From: a virus
Reading direction: 5' to 3' (one strand)
DNA length: 29,176 nucleotides
Virus record (IMG/VR): IMGVR_UViG_3300000525_000002
Span: 1-29,176 of that record
The position numbers were made by a program, and so were the translations under genes. This document shows, piece by piece, positions 20,696-29,176 of the stretch. Each line of letters opens with the position of its first letter. Positions within the stretch are counted from its first letter, which is position 1. The notes under the pieces are model-generated. The model saw only the letters and a program-made list of their open reading frames with translations. It did no database searches and was not told where the DNA came from.

Positions 20696-21553
20696 ATGGC
20701 TTTTTTAATTGAAAACATGAATAACACCAGTTCCGGGGCCGCCGAGGCCCCTAGACTGTGGACCTATAGGTCTGCAACAGATAACCTAGCAACTATTGGC
20801 GCGTCTGGTTATTTCAACGAAATATTCGAAACAATGAGCCTGGGCGATATGATTTATATCTCCGGAACAAACGGTTCTCAAAAGAGAACATTGATTTCAG
20901 AACGTTTTGAGGTTCCGGTCGTGACGGGCGGCTATGTGTTTAGCGGTCTTATTAAAACTGCAGACATAAATAATGACGCTGTGACTGCGGACAAGTTGAA
21001 TGCCTCAGTGGCTGGAGCGGGTTTAGCAGGCGGCGCTGGAACGGCATTGTCGATTCAGGTAGACAGCGTCGGAATTGAAGTCAACGTTGATACGCTTCGT
21101 CTTAAAGATTCCGGGGTAACGCAAGCTAAGCTGGCTTTGAATATCCCGCGGACTGTAAGCATTCCGGTGAGTTCGGCTCAATGGCTCGCAATGCAAACGA
21201 CGCCGGTTCTTCTAGTTGCTGCTCCCGGAGCTAACAAGATGCATCGTGTGATGAACGTTCGATATGAGTTTGATTATAACTCGATACAGTATACCGGCGG
21301 TGGCGTGGTCGCAGTACAGTACGACTTGACAGCGAACGGCGCGGGAACTTTAGCGTCAGCAACGATAGCAAATACTATCTTCAACGGATATTCAGCTGAT
21401 AGCGCAGTCGGAGCGCTCGGAGCATTAGCAAGCAGCGCGAGCTCAACTGTAGTAAATAAAGGTCTCTATTTGAGTACAACAACTACGTTTGCAGCGGGAA
21501 ATAGTGCTGTTAGAGTTATCGTAACTTACGAAACGGTAACGACTTTTGTGTAA
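20696..21553 (+). CDS. Head fibre / decoration protein, paralogue 2
   Basis: The 285-residue protein starts 11 bases after paralogue 1, with AGGAGA. It has the same three-part plan: anchor (NNTSSGAAEAPRLWTYRSAT, GYFNEIFETMSLGDMIYISG), shaft (DINNDAVTADKLNASVAGAG..., DTLRLKDSGVTQAKL) and C-terminal domain (TVSIPVSSAQWLAMQTTPVL, LVAAPGANKMHRVMNVRYEF, ending VIVTYETVTTF). The C-terminal domain of this copy is close to that of paralogue 1 (identical runs such as GGVVAVQYDLTANGAGT), while the anchors have drifted more. A terminator-like stem follows at 21560. Confidence 0.65.
   Translation: MAFLIENMNNTSSGAAEAPRLWTYRSATDNLATIGASGYFNEIFETMSLGDMIYISGTNGSQKRTLISERFEVPVVTGGYVFSGLIKTADINNDAVTADKLNASVAGAGLAGGAGTALSIQVDSVGIEVNVDTLRLKDSGVTQAKLALNIPRTVSIPVSSAQWLAMQTTPVLLVAAPGANKMHRVMNVRYEFDYNSIQYTGGGVVAVQYDLTANGAGTLASATIANTIFNGYSADSAVGALGALASSASSTVVNKGLYLSTTTTFAAGNSAVRVIVTYETVTTFV
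21395..21433 (+). repeat. 39-bp direct repeat in head-fibre paralogues, copy 2
   Basis: Second copy of the block at 20524-20562, one base different. It codes for the same ADSAVGALGALAS stretch in the C-terminal domain. Confidence 0.85.
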
Positions 21554-21559
21554 CAGTTT

Positions 21560-21592
21560 GCGCCCTAGCTTCATGACTAGGGTGCATTTTTA
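21560..21592 (+). terminator. Rho-independent terminator between head-fibre paralogues 2 and 3
   Basis: Arms GCGCCCTAG (21560-21568) and CTAGGGTGC (21577-21585), one G-U pair, 8-base loop, then ATTTTT. The next ATG is 13 bases past the T-run, so this probably lowers, rather than ends, expression of paralogue 3 and the tail genes. Confidence 0.75.
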
Positions 21593-21604
21593 TGGAGAAA
21601 CTTA

Positions 21605-22273
21605 ATGGCATTTAATTTAGAAGCTTTTAGCAACGTTACGTCGGGGGCCACCCTTGGTCCAAAAGTATGGTCATATGGAAGTTCAGATACGCTTGCAACA
21701 ATTGAAGCGTCCGGTTTTTTCGATGAAGTTTCAGAAAGAATAAATGTAAATGATTTGCTTTATGCAAAAGGCACGGATGGCGCAGAATTTGTTAAGTTCA
21801 CTTCAGCAAAAGGTGTAGTTCCAGTCACTATTGACGTTTATATCCCTTCATCAGGCGGCGGCGGGTCGAGCGCTATTACTCAGGCTAAAGTTGTAGTCAC
21901 TTCTCCAGAGATTCTGGATATGTTAAATACGCCCGTTTTATTAGTTGCCGCTCCTGGAGCTGGAAAGTTTTTACTTATAAATTCAGTAACGCTTGTCGGC
22001 GTGTCCGGAAATGTAGCGTATACGAACGGCGACGTAATGTTTGTGTCTTACGACGGTTTCAGCGGAATTTCAGCATATGAAGACATACCCGCGTCAGCTG
22101 TCACAACGTCAAACAAACTAACTTATGCTGTTCCGATCAATTATCACAACGTTGTAAATCAAAACATATCAGTGAACAAAGGAATTTACATTTGGAGCGG
22201 CGGGGCGACCCCTTTTGCGAACGGAAACGGCACATTGAATGTGTATATTTCATATCAAACAATAACGATTTAA
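21605..22273 (+). CDS. Head fibre / decoration protein, short paralogue 3
   Basis: The 222-residue protein follows TGGAGA. It keeps the anchor (FNLEAFSNVTSGATLGPKVW, SDTLATIEASGFFDEVSERI, NVNDLLYAKGTDGAEF) and a diverged C-terminal domain (VVVTSPEILDMLNTPVLLVA, APGAGKFLLINSV, ending NVYISYQTITI). The shaft is replaced by a short Gly/Ser linker (SSGGGGSSAITQAK). The loss of the shaft and its separate position after a terminator suggest a lower-copy or shorter surface structure. Fibre role inferred as for its paralogues. Confidence 0.65.
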   Translation: MAFNLEAFSNVTSGATLGPKVWSYGSSDTLATIEASGFFDEVSERINVNDLLYAKGTDGAEFVKFTSAKGVVPVTIDVYIPSSGGGGSSAITQAKVVVTSPEILDMLNTPVLLVAAPGAGKFLLINSVTLVGVSGNVAYTNGDVMFVSYDGFSGISAYEDIPASAVTTSNKLTYAVPINYHNVVNQNISVNKGIYIWSGGATPFANGNGTLNVYISYQTITI

Positions 22274-22355
22274 GCGGCTTATTCTGAGGGAAATAGTTCA
22301 TTAACTATAACTATGTTTTACTCAATAATAAACACAATTGAATAAGAGGATATAA

Positions 22356-22958
22356 ATGTCAGGACCAACTACTTCAATTGAGATAATGTCTAATGCCGTC
22401 GTCCTCCTCGGCAGAAAGTCATTTACGACTATTGATGACGCAAGTGAATTTGCCGTGTCTGTTCAGATGTTCTATAATCTTTTAGTTCCGTCCGAACTTG
22501 CCAAAAACATTTGGAAGTTCTCAATGAAGATTGTTCAGCTGTCTCAAGTAGCAGCATTTGACCCCGATTTTGCATATTATAACGTTGCTTATGATTTGCC
22601 GGCCGATTTCTTGGCCATGGTTCGCGTCTATCCTGATGTGCCGTTTCAAATATTCGGTCGCAGACTTTATTGCAGCTCGCACGGAAAGCTTCAGATTCAA
22701 TATACATATGATGTGCCCGTAACGTATTGGTCAGCACCGTTCAAAGAATACATGGTTTATTGCTTAGCATCAAAACTAGCACCGTCCGTTTCTGAAAATG
22801 CACAATTGACTCAAATTATGATGATTGAGCGTGACAGAGCAAGATCAATTGCTATGTTTGTAGATTCTCAAAACTCTCCGAGCTTTCCAATTCAAAGCAA
22901 CCCTTGGCGAGACGTCAGATTCAACGGATCAGTGTATGGAGGCCACGGATGGGGTTAA
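22356..22958 (+). CDS. Tail tubular protein A (T7 gp11-like adaptor)
   Basis: The 200-residue protein is nearly the length of T7 gp11 (196), the ring that joins portal to nozzle. Seen: TSIEIMSNAVVLLGRKSFTTIDD, SVQMFYNLLVPSELAKNIWKFSMK, VAYDLPADFLAMVRVYPDV, YCSSHGKLQIQYTYDVPVTYWSAPFKEYMVYCLASKLAPSVSEN, and MIERDRARSIAM near the C-terminus. This is the standard pattern of helices and a beta hairpin in the family. It follows GAGG before ATG and overlaps tail tube B by ten bases. The 82-base gap before it holds only a small ATAGTT/AACTAT hairpin. Confidence 0.85.
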   Translation: MSGPTTSIEIMSNAVVLLGRKSFTTIDDASEFAVSVQMFYNLLVPSELAKNIWKFSMKIVQLSQVAAFDPDFAYYNVAYDLPADFLAMVRVYPDVPFQIFGRRLYCSSHGKLQIQYTYDVPVTYWSAPFKEYMVYCLASKLAPSVSENAQLTQIMMIERDRARSIAMFVDSQNSPSFPIQSNPWRDVRFNGSVYGGHGWG

Positions 22959-25462
22959 AACTTATACAAGCAAATTTCAGCTTTGGAGAGCTAGATGAAA
23001 AGCTGCTTTGCAGACCTGATTTTTCGGGATACTACAAAGGCGCGAGAAAGCTTAGGAATGTCATTTGCATACCCCAAGGCGGCGTTAAGCGAAGGTTCGG
23101 CACTAAGTATTCTTTTGTCGTTATAGACACTGGCAATGCTAATACTCCGGTCACTAATCGAGATGAGATAAAGACATTAATCTTTGATTTTAACAAAGAA
23201 AAGCCGTTTCTTATTGTAGTTAGACCGCACAATAGGATTATTTCGCCCAGAATAGCGTTTGATATCTATTTATTTGACGTTCTTCAAGCCACTGTTACGA
23301 CAACTGTCTATACGATTGCACAAATAAAAGACCTGAATTTCGTCAAAGCCCAGGATAGAATTATTGTTCTTCACAAAGATGTTCCTCCGCAACAACTAGT
23401 GCGCGGAATAAACGATGCGACCTGGACAATTTCTGCTATCCAGTTCGCGTGGAAGCCGACTTATGACTTTTCAACAGTGGACGGCCCTCCGAACTATCGA
23501 TCTCCGCTACCCGGGTTTTGGTCAGCAAGTGCGACGTCCGGCGTCGGAGTTGTTATTACTGCTAATCCGATCGCGATGTTTGACGCGGGGCACGTCGGCG
23601 GATTAATTTACGGCAACGGCGGATTTGCAAGAATCACGAGCGTCGGAGCGAACGGATTTACAGCGATTGTAACTGTTATAGAAGATTTTGACAGCATAGC
23701 TAACGTATATGCTAATGACACTGTGCTTCAAAGTGTCGCCTGGGGCGACTTTACAGCAAGCGTGCCGGCTGGAAAATACCGAGGATATCCGTCGTTGGGT
23801 GCTTTTTTTCAGAATCGTTTAATTTTAGCAAATTCTACGTCACTTCCCAACGTCGTCTGGGCGTCAAACGTATATGATTTCTACAACTTTAATACAGAGC
23901 GCGGCGATGCTTTAGACGCATTCACGATTGGGATTGGATCAAACGGTAACGAAGAAATACAAGACATTGTAGCTACTAAAGCACTTGTTGTTCTAGGGTT
24001 CTCCGGATTCTACTCTAGCTCTTTATTCGTTGATATTCCGATGACGCCGTCGAATGCTTTTCTTAATGAGCAGTCGAGGGACGGGGCATCCGCATTAGAC
24101 GCACAAATCATTGATAACCAGATTTTCTATGTTGACGAAAACGAACAGCAAGTGCGTTCGGCGCGTTACGACATCGCAACTTCTAGTTTTAACATTTTTG
24201 ATGCTAGTCTTTTGTCTCCGCAGGTTATATCAAACCCGGTGGCTACGGCTTCATTAAGACCGAAGAATGACGACGGCAGCTTTTATATGGTAGTAAACGA
24301 AGACGGGACGCTAGCCATATTTCAATCTCTACAAGATCAATCCGTGAACGCTTGGACATTAAGTGAAACGAGGGGAAGTATTTATCAAGTGCCCACCGCT
24401 CGTGATACAGCTTATGCAGCAGTAAGACGATGTGTAACGAGCGGTTCGACAGTCGCTGGCATGTCTGATGACATATACACTGCAAACATAAACTTTCAAG
24501 CTATAACAGACATCACAGAAGCTGCTCAAGATCCCGCAATTAATGTTGAAATATTCTCAAACGCGTCGGATTATTTAATAATCGGACATGAATCTCCCTT
24601 CTATAAAATTAATTTTATATTTTTAACGGACGCAAGCGATTCAATATTGCCAACATTTGAATATCTAGACAAGTTCGGACAATGGTCTGCATTTAGCGCA
24701 TTAGATTCAACCTTTGGATGCACATCCAACGGAACTGTCAGCTTTGATTTGCAAACAAACATGACAAACTGGGCTGCTGTAGATATTTCAGACAACGTTT
24801 CTGTCCACATACCGCCAGAAAGCGTTTCAGGGATAAAAACAAAATTCTGGATAAGAATCAGAAGAAATGCTCAAACTTTGTTAACAGCTCCCGTCGAAAG
24901 TAGAATCTTTATAAATATTGAAAACCGAATTTATTTAGAGAGTATCGATTTTGACGAAGCATTAGATTCAGCAATCAGAACTCAGTCAGATTCGGATGGA
25001 ATAGTAAGCGGACTGAATCATCTGATCGGACAGCAAGTTTATGCGCTAGTTAATACAGTGCCGGAGGGCCCGTTTTTTGTTAACGAATCTGGCTCTATAA
25101 CAATAAGAAATGCGTCTGTAACAGAGTTATCTGTTGAAATCGGAATTAATTTTATTCCGATAATTATTCCAATGCCGCTTTCGATTACAGAGCAGAACGG
25201 AATTAATTTATTTCAACCGAAACTTATCAAATCAATTTACATTTATTACTACAATTCTCTCGGAATAACAGTCAACGGAGAAGAGATACCGACATTAAAA
25301 ATCGGATCTTTAGTTCTAGATCAAATGCCAATTCCCGTGACGGGATTTCAACAGTTAACCCCGCGCCAGGGTTGGGACCCGATTTTGAATAACATAATTA
25401 GTCAGTCTTTGCCTTTGCCGTTTACGGTGATCGGCATTGGTTACGTATTGGAGGTAATTTAA
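22949..25462 (+). CDS. Tail tubular protein B (T7 gp12-like nozzle)
   Basis: The protein has 837 residues from ATG 22949, chosen because GGAGG lies six bases upstream and the family begins with a 'NFSFGELDEKLLCRPDFSGYYKGARKLRNVICIPQGGVKRRFGTKYSF' phrase; an in-frame start at 22904 is within gene A and lacks a site. T7 gp12 has 794. The large beta-rich protein forms the distal nozzle hexamer. Further marks: GYPSLGAFFQNRLILANSTSLPNVVWAS and FDIYLFD-type strands; YAAVRR; and a C-terminal PRQGWDPILNNIISQSLPLPFTVIGIGYVLEV tail typical of the family. Confidence 0.88.
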   Translation: MGLKLIQANFSFGELDEKLLCRPDFSGYYKGARKLRNVICIPQGGVKRRFGTKYSFVVIDTGNANTPVTNRDEIKTLIFDFNKEKPFLIVVRPHNRIISPRIAFDIYLFDVLQATVTTTVYTIAQIKDLNFVKAQDRIIVLHKDVPPQQLVRGINDATWTISAIQFAWKPTYDFSTVDGPPNYRSPLPGFWSASATSGVGVVITANPIAMFDAGHVGGLIYGNGGFARITSVGANGFTAIVTVIEDFDSIANVYANDTVLQSVAWGDFTASVPAGKYRGYPSLGAFFQNRLILANSTSLPNVVWASNVYDFYNFNTERGDALDAFTIGIGSNGNEEIQDIVATKALVVLGFSGFYSSSLFVDIPMTPSNAFLNEQSRDGASALDAQIIDNQIFYVDENEQQVRSARYDIATSSFNIFDASLLSPQVISNPVATASLRPKNDDGSFYMVVNEDGTLAIFQSLQDQSVNAWTLSETRGSIYQVPTARDTAYAAVRRCVTSGSTVAGMSDDIYTANINFQAITDITEAAQDPAINVEIFSNASDYLIIGHESPFYKINFIFLTDASDSILPTFEYLDKFGQWSAFSALDSTFGCTSNGTVSFDLQTNMTNWAAVDISDNVSVHIPPESVSGIKTKFWIRIRRNAQTLLTAPVESRIFINIENRIYLESIDFDEALDSAIRTQSDSDGIVSGLNHLIGQQVYALVNTVPEGPFFVNESGSITIRNASVTELSVEIGINFIPIIIPMPLSITEQNGINLFQPKLIKSIYIYYYNSLGITVNGEEIPTLKIGSLVLDQMPIPVTGFQQLTPRQGWDPILNNIISQSLPLPFTVIGIGYVLEVI

Positions 25463-25899
25463 TGGCCGCAGATCCACTTTCAGCTGGCTTTTTGCTGCTT
25501 GCTGCTTCTACTGTTTCGACCGCTGGCGGGCTCTATGCTTCTAAACAGCAAGAAAAATTAGATAGAGCTATAAATTCAGCAGAAACTGAGCGTGCTCGCT
25601 TAGTCGGCGCTGAAACAGCTCTTACTTCTGCAAGAGATTTTAGATCAGCGCTATCAAGTCAGTTAGCAATTTCGTCTCTCAGGGGGGGGTCGGGCGGCTC
25701 TCTAGTTGCTCAGTTCGGATCACAATCAGTTGCAAATTTCATGTCTGATCAAAGAACACTTGAAGCTAATCAGAAATTTATTGGCATTAAAAGCGATTTA
25801 CGAGGAGCTGAGATTAAGAGTCAGAGATTTGCTAGAGATGTTTCTTCTGTTTCAAGTCTTCTTAAGGCTGGTTCTCAGGCGGTGAATATAAATGGCTAA
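25462..25899 (+). CDS. Internal virion protein, T7 gp14-like
   Basis: The 145-residue protein starts as TAATG over the tail tube B stop. An N-terminal hydrophobic stretch (AGFLLLAASTVSTAGGLYASKQQ), then a long helix with Glu/Arg heptads, SSLRGGSGGSLVAQFGSQSVANFM, and a C-terminal helix. It is shorter than T7 gp14 (196) but has the same place and plan: a small, membrane-compatible core protein that is ejected first and forms an outer-membrane pore in T7. Function inferred from position and shape. A G8 run lies at 25682-25689, in frame. Confidence 0.68.
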   Translation: MAADPLSAGFLLLAASTVSTAGGLYASKQQEKLDRAINSAETERARLVGAETALTSARDFRSALSSQLAISSLRGGSGGSLVAQFGSQSVANFMSDQRTLEANQKFIGIKSDLRGAEIKSQRFARDVSSVSSLLKAGSQAVNING

Positions 25900-28456
25900 T
25901 GACTTAAGTGCAATTCCAAGACAATTTGCCCATCAAAATATAGATTTAGGTGGTACTAATGCTTTTTCAAGGATTCAGGCTGCCTTAACTGATCTATCAG
26001 ACTATGCTGCTGGCCAAGCGACGGACATTTTTGTGGCTGAAGCTGCGTCAAAGGGTAAACAATTAGCGCTTTCTCAACGCGGAAATCCTCAAAAGTTGGC
26101 CCCTGGCGTGAATAGAGCAACATCTGCTTTCAATAATGCATATAACGAAATGACGGCTGGTCTATTAAGCACGAGACTTAATGAGCTGATTCTTAACAAT
26201 CTCAACACAAAGTCTGACCCCAACACGCTCGGCCCCAGGTCAATTGCCGACTTGAATGCTTTAAATAACTCCACTTGGCTCGGGTTTCAGTCCGAAATAC
26301 CGAAGAATATGCAAGCTGACATGGAATACGCATTTACTCAGGCTAATGCTAAGTCACTCGAGATGATGAGCAGTACGGTTTCATCTTTCAATGCTGCGAA
26401 TATTAAGAAAGATATCGACATTGTTGGTAAAAGCTCAAAAGCAAAATATGCAGCTACCATTTTAAGCGGAGACAAGAAGCAAGAGAAACAAGCTTTAGAT
26501 AGCGTTTTAAATTGGCTAAATAATGCTTCACGACTCAGCGGCATGACAGAAATACAACGAGAAGATGAGCTTCGTCAGATTCAAGACATTGCGGTGGATG
26601 CTCATGTCCATCGCGGAATGGCAGATGCCTTGGGCTCGAAAGGAGAGCAAGGGTTAACTTCTTACATTGTAAATGTTTTAAATTCTTCTCCTGAGCAACT
26701 TGGAGTTACACCAGAGCAAAAACAAATAATGGTTGAGTCTGCGTTAAAATATAATACGCAATTAACTAATCAAATGAGTGTAGCCTCAAGTCAGGGTTAC
26801 AATAATATTGTTTTAGAATCAATAAATAATCCTGGCTCTATCACATCAATTCAACATCTAAATTCAAAGATTTCAGAGCAAGAACAGAAAGGAAATCCTT
26901 TAAGTCAAACACAACAAATACAGCTTGCTTCTAAAGTTTTAGGGAAGAATAAGGCTGAATCTAAACGAGCGGCATCAAACGCTGAGATAAATGAAAGCGT
27001 TAGTAGCGGTGACATTAGTATCGTTAATTTTACCTCCGGACAAATGAACGATTATTGGGAAGATTCGGTTAAAGTTGCAACTGAAAGAGTTAAAGCGCTG
27101 GAGGAGTCTGGCGAGATAAATTCTGGGTCTATTCCCGGATGGCAGATAGAAGTGCAAGCTGCTGTTAATGTTCAGCGAGACGTGCCTGCGTTAACCGAAA
27201 GAATTAATGCTCGATTAACGGGTCCAAACTCAGACAATATTCAACAAGGAATTCGACAATATAGCTTTCTTAAGACAAACAATCCGCTGGCTTTGAAAGG
27301 ATTAGATGCTAAAACGGCCGCTTTTGCTGAAACGATTTTAGACAAAGCAAAGAATGTAACTGACACTGAAACTATTCAAAAAATAATTGCAGAAGCCAAA
27401 GAGGGCGTACTAGATGCTAGGCAAGACGTGGTTGATGCGCGAATCGCTTCATACAAAGCATATGCAAAGAAAGCACCAAATGCCGTTAGCAATGAAATTA
27501 GGGCCGCGATTGGGATTAGCCGGGGGCTTTTAAGTGATTATGCGTTTCAGCAACCGATTCCCGACCTGCAAAGAGCGCGGTATAATTCTATTTTAGAAAC
27601 AAATATACCTCTTTTTGAAGAGAAAGATCGTCAGTTAGCATTTAAAAAGACAGCTGAAGAGTTTAAAAATATATATAAACTGGACCCTGGCTTCGCTCCG
27701 GCCGGCATGAGCGTTAGTAATGCGATTAGCAATCTGCCTTGGTCTAAGACAACGGGGCCCATGAATTCAAATCAAGTTGCGCAATCTATTAGCCAGATTA
27801 TCGAATTAAATAATAAGTTCACAGGAAAGACGGGCTTTACTATAGAAGCATCAAGTAAAATGCCACTTTTCCCGGGAAAAGTTACGCAGACACAAAAGCT
27901 TGAACAGAACTTTGCTCCAAAAGGTCATTGGGCCAAGATAGACGGCATAGATAGAAAGATTTATTTAATCTCGCCCAACTATGCGAGTACAAATCCTTTT
28001 GCCCCAAATGCGTATCAAATTTATTGGGGAGACACTGGAAAAGACGGAAAGTCACAAGAAGCTATAAGACCGTTGACAAGTTTAAATACTAAAAAACTTC
28101 CGAACGGAAAAGATCAAACATCGATGGGTCCAGCGTTGGTCACTATTTATCCTCCCAATATTTATATTCCAGATTTGTATAAGAAACAGCAAAATACAAT
28201 GGCTGAGTCTGGAATAAATAATGCAGCTTTAAAAGCGCTTGATTCCGCAAACCCGATAAAACTAAAGGATTTTTTTAAGGGGTTTTACAGTGAAGATGCT
28301 GCGCTTAAAAATGCAGCTAACCTAACAAATCAAAAGAATCAAAAAATTAAAAAAGAATTACCGTCTAAATCTCAAGCTATTCAAGAGCAATTTGAGTCAG
28401 AAAAAATGATCAGAGAAGAGCTTGTCAAAATAAAGACACTGCAGGAGAATGAATAA
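25892..28456 (+). CDS. Internal virion protein, T7 gp15-like
   Basis: The 854-residue mostly helical protein overlaps the gp14-like gene by eight bases and the gp16-like gene by one (TAATG). T7 gp15 has 747. It lacks transmembrane segments and enzymatic motifs. The N-terminal part (LSAIPRQFAHQNIDLGGTNA, ALTDLSDYAAGQATD) matches the 'tubular helical repeat' style of ejected core proteins. A Lys/Gln/Glu-rich tail ends the chain. In T7 the homologue forms a periplasmic tube with gp16. Assignment is by order and composition; there is no diagnostic motif. Confidence 0.72.
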   Translation: MANDLSAIPRQFAHQNIDLGGTNAFSRIQAALTDLSDYAAGQATDIFVAEAASKGKQLALSQRGNPQKLAPGVNRATSAFNNAYNEMTAGLLSTRLNELILNNLNTKSDPNTLGPRSIADLNALNNSTWLGFQSEIPKNMQADMEYAFTQANAKSLEMMSSTVSSFNAANIKKDIDIVGKSSKAKYAATILSGDKKQEKQALDSVLNWLNNASRLSGMTEIQREDELRQIQDIAVDAHVHRGMADALGSKGEQGLTSYIVNVLNSSPEQLGVTPEQKQIMVESALKYNTQLTNQMSVASSQGYNNIVLESINNPGSITSIQHLNSKISEQEQKGNPLSQTQQIQLASKVLGKNKAESKRAASNAEINESVSSGDISIVNFTSGQMNDYWEDSVKVATERVKALEESGEINSGSIPGWQIEVQAAVNVQRDVPALTERINARLTGPNSDNIQQGIRQYSFLKTNNPLALKGLDAKTAAFAETILDKAKNVTDTETIQKIIAEAKEGVLDARQDVVDARIASYKAYAKKAPNAVSNEIRAAIGISRGLLSDYAFQQPIPDLQRARYNSILETNIPLFEEKDRQLAFKKTAEEFKNIYKLDPGFAPAGMSVSNAISNLPWSKTTGPMNSNQVAQSISQIIELNNKFTGKTGFTIEASSKMPLFPGKVTQTQKLEQNFAPKGHWAKIDGIDRKIYLISPNYASTNPFAPNAYQIYWGDTGKDGKSQEAIRPLTSLNTKKLPNGKDQTSMGPALVTIYPPNIYIPDLYKKQQNTMAESGINNAALKALDSANPIKLKDFFKGFYSEDAALKNAANLTNQKNQKIKKELPSKSQAIQEQFESEKMIREELVKIKTLQENE

Positions 28457-29176
28457 TGCCAGAACTTTGGGATACGCTACAAGATTCTAACGCAATTAGT
28501 AATCTTTTAGATCCGTATGCTGGATTTGATATTATTCCTGGAACACCTATAGCGGAAAAGCCACAGATTTCTGAAGTGCCTGGAGCTTCTTGGCGCGACG
28601 GCGCAACGGGAAATCTTCTTGAATATATAACTCAAGGACAACAAAAAGCACCGTCTGATGTGAAATATAACGTTTATGAAGACATTCCGCTTCGACATTT
28701 CGATGAAAGCTATTTGCCGTATTACATAGACTCCATGAGTAAAGCTCAAACTGAGGCGATATCTATGAAAGTAGATAGAGAAGCAAGAGATAATGAGATT
28801 CGCAAAGAATATCCGGTTTCGAGCTTTTTTGGCGGCGCTATATTTGACCCCTTGTTCTTTGCTGTTCCCGGCGGTTCTGCCGGTTTAACTTTAAAGCAAG
28901 CATATCGAACCGGGCTTAAAGCTGGGCTGTCGGGAGCAAAAGGCTCAGCAATCGGTTTTGCAAAAGAGGTTAGCAAAAGAGCGTTAGTTATCGGAGCTTC
29001 AGCTTCGGCTCAAGAAGCAGCAACGCAAGCCTTGGTTCAGCAAACTCACATTACAAAATCAATAGCTGATTCATTCTTTGATATAAGCATGTCAGCTCTT
29101 CTGGGGACAGGCTTGGGTGCGGTCGGTGCGACAGCAGTGGGTATATCAGCAATCCGAGGCGTAAGAAACGCGCATT
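28456..29176 (+). CDS. Internal virion protein, T7 gp16-like (N-terminal part; continues at position 2)
   Basis: ATG 28456 shares a base with the previous stop (TAATG). The frame is open to the end of the contig and continues, through the 74-base overlap, into 2-2998. The first 219 residues (MPELWDTLQDSNAISNLLDP...) contain an acidic start, a helix (MKVDREARDNEIRKEYPVSS), FFGGAIFDPLFFAVPGGSAG, and several Ala/Gly-rich hydrophobic helices with small-residue spacing, which could insert into membrane. No lysozyme/transglycosylase motif is visible, unlike T7 gp16. Confidence in the coding call is very high, in the family moderate. Confidence 0.75.
   Translation, partial: MPELWDTLQDSNAISNLLDPYAGFDIIPGTPIAEKPQISEVPGASWRDGATGNLLEYITQGQQKAPSDVKYNVYEDIPLRHFDESYLPYYIDSMSKAQTEAISMKVDREARDNEIRKEYPVSSFFGGAIFDPLFFAVPGGSAGLTLKQAYRTGLKAGLSGAKGSAIGFAKEVSKRALVIGASASAQEAATQALVQQTHITKSIADSFFDISMSALLGTGLGAVGATAVGISAIRGVRNAH
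29103..29176. repeat. Terminal direct repeat, right copy
   Basis: Identical to 1-74 over all 74 bases. See the left copy for interpretation; only one copy is present in the circular map. Confidence 0.95.

Noticed and set aside
22904-22948. Earlier in-frame start for tail tube B
   Set aside because: The added residues come from inside the tail tube A gene and there is no SD; GGAGG lies before ATG 22949, where the family sequence begins.
25682-25689. G8 run in the gp14-like gene as a phase-variation site
   Set aside because: The frame is intact across it and the Gly-rich phrase it encodes recurs in another virion-type protein; without read data it is only a possible error hotspot.
28507-28976. 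Two leftward frames opposite the start of the gp16-like gene
   Set aside because: The rightward frame is continuous through the contig junction; the leftward ones are shadows.
1-29176. CRISPR array, insertion sequence, integrase or attachment site
   Set aside because: No regularly spaced repeats, transposase or recombinase motifs were seen on either strand.

Overview
The window is a complete small tailed-phage genome with T7-like (podovirus) virion architecture. Bases 1-74 and 29103-29176 are identical, and the reading frame that runs off the right end continues in frame at the left end. The sequence is therefore a circularised contig of about 29,102 unique bases, cut inside the gene for a gp16-like internal virion protein. 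The DNA is moderately AT-rich. SD-type ribosome sites, sigma70-like promoters, E. coli-consensus DnaA boxes and a lipobox protein point to a Gram-negative, probably proteobacterial, host. The host cannot be named from sequence alone. I see no integrase, phage RNA polymerase, DNA polymerase, primase/helicase, tRNA or CRISPR array, so the phage must use host transcription and replication machinery.

Layout on the circle. (1) Rightward late block, about 13.99-29.1 kb continuing at 1-7.1 kb: VRR-NUC nuclease, small terminase, a run of tiny genes, a peptidase-like protein, portal, a small post-portal protein, scaffold, major capsid behind its own strong promoter, three paralogous head-fibre/decoration proteins, tail-tube proteins A and B, three internal virion proteins (gp14/15/16-like), two tail-fibre genes and large terminase. 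The two terminase subunits therefore open and close the block. (2) A 437-bp convergent intergenic region (7.12-7.56 kb) with a terminator and a chain of perfect or near-perfect hairpins. (3) Leftward early operon (11.41 down to 7.56 kb): two tiny genes, a YqaJ/lambda-type exonuclease, RecT, several small unknowns, a 44-residue lipoprotein, a two-TM protein, a charged helical protein, and two precursors with 15-residue colicin-V-like leaders ending in Ser-Gly-Ala. (4) Control region (11.41-12.41 kb): a near-consensus leftward promoter overlapped by two dyads, a ribbon-helix-helix regulator facing away from it, a leftward acidic poly-Ser protein overlapping the regulator tail to tail, and a long hairpin. 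(5) Replication segment (12.41-13.48 kb): a winged-helix initiator-like protein whose own coding sequence carries two inverted perfect DnaA boxes, direct repeats, a 47-nt stretch of almost pure A+T and three roughly 18-bp iterons. This looks like an origin inside the initiator gene, as in lambda O.

How it may work: the early operon supplies RecT/exonuclease recombination and small host-directed proteins under the RHH regulator; the initiator recruits DnaA and host replisome proteins to the internal origin; the late block builds a short-tailed virion. The two most unusual points are the pair of microcin-V-like double-glycine-type precursors in a virulent-looking phage (beside a two-TM protein that could be immunity or holin) and the hairpin chain in the convergent intergenic region. 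No conventional endolysin was recognised.
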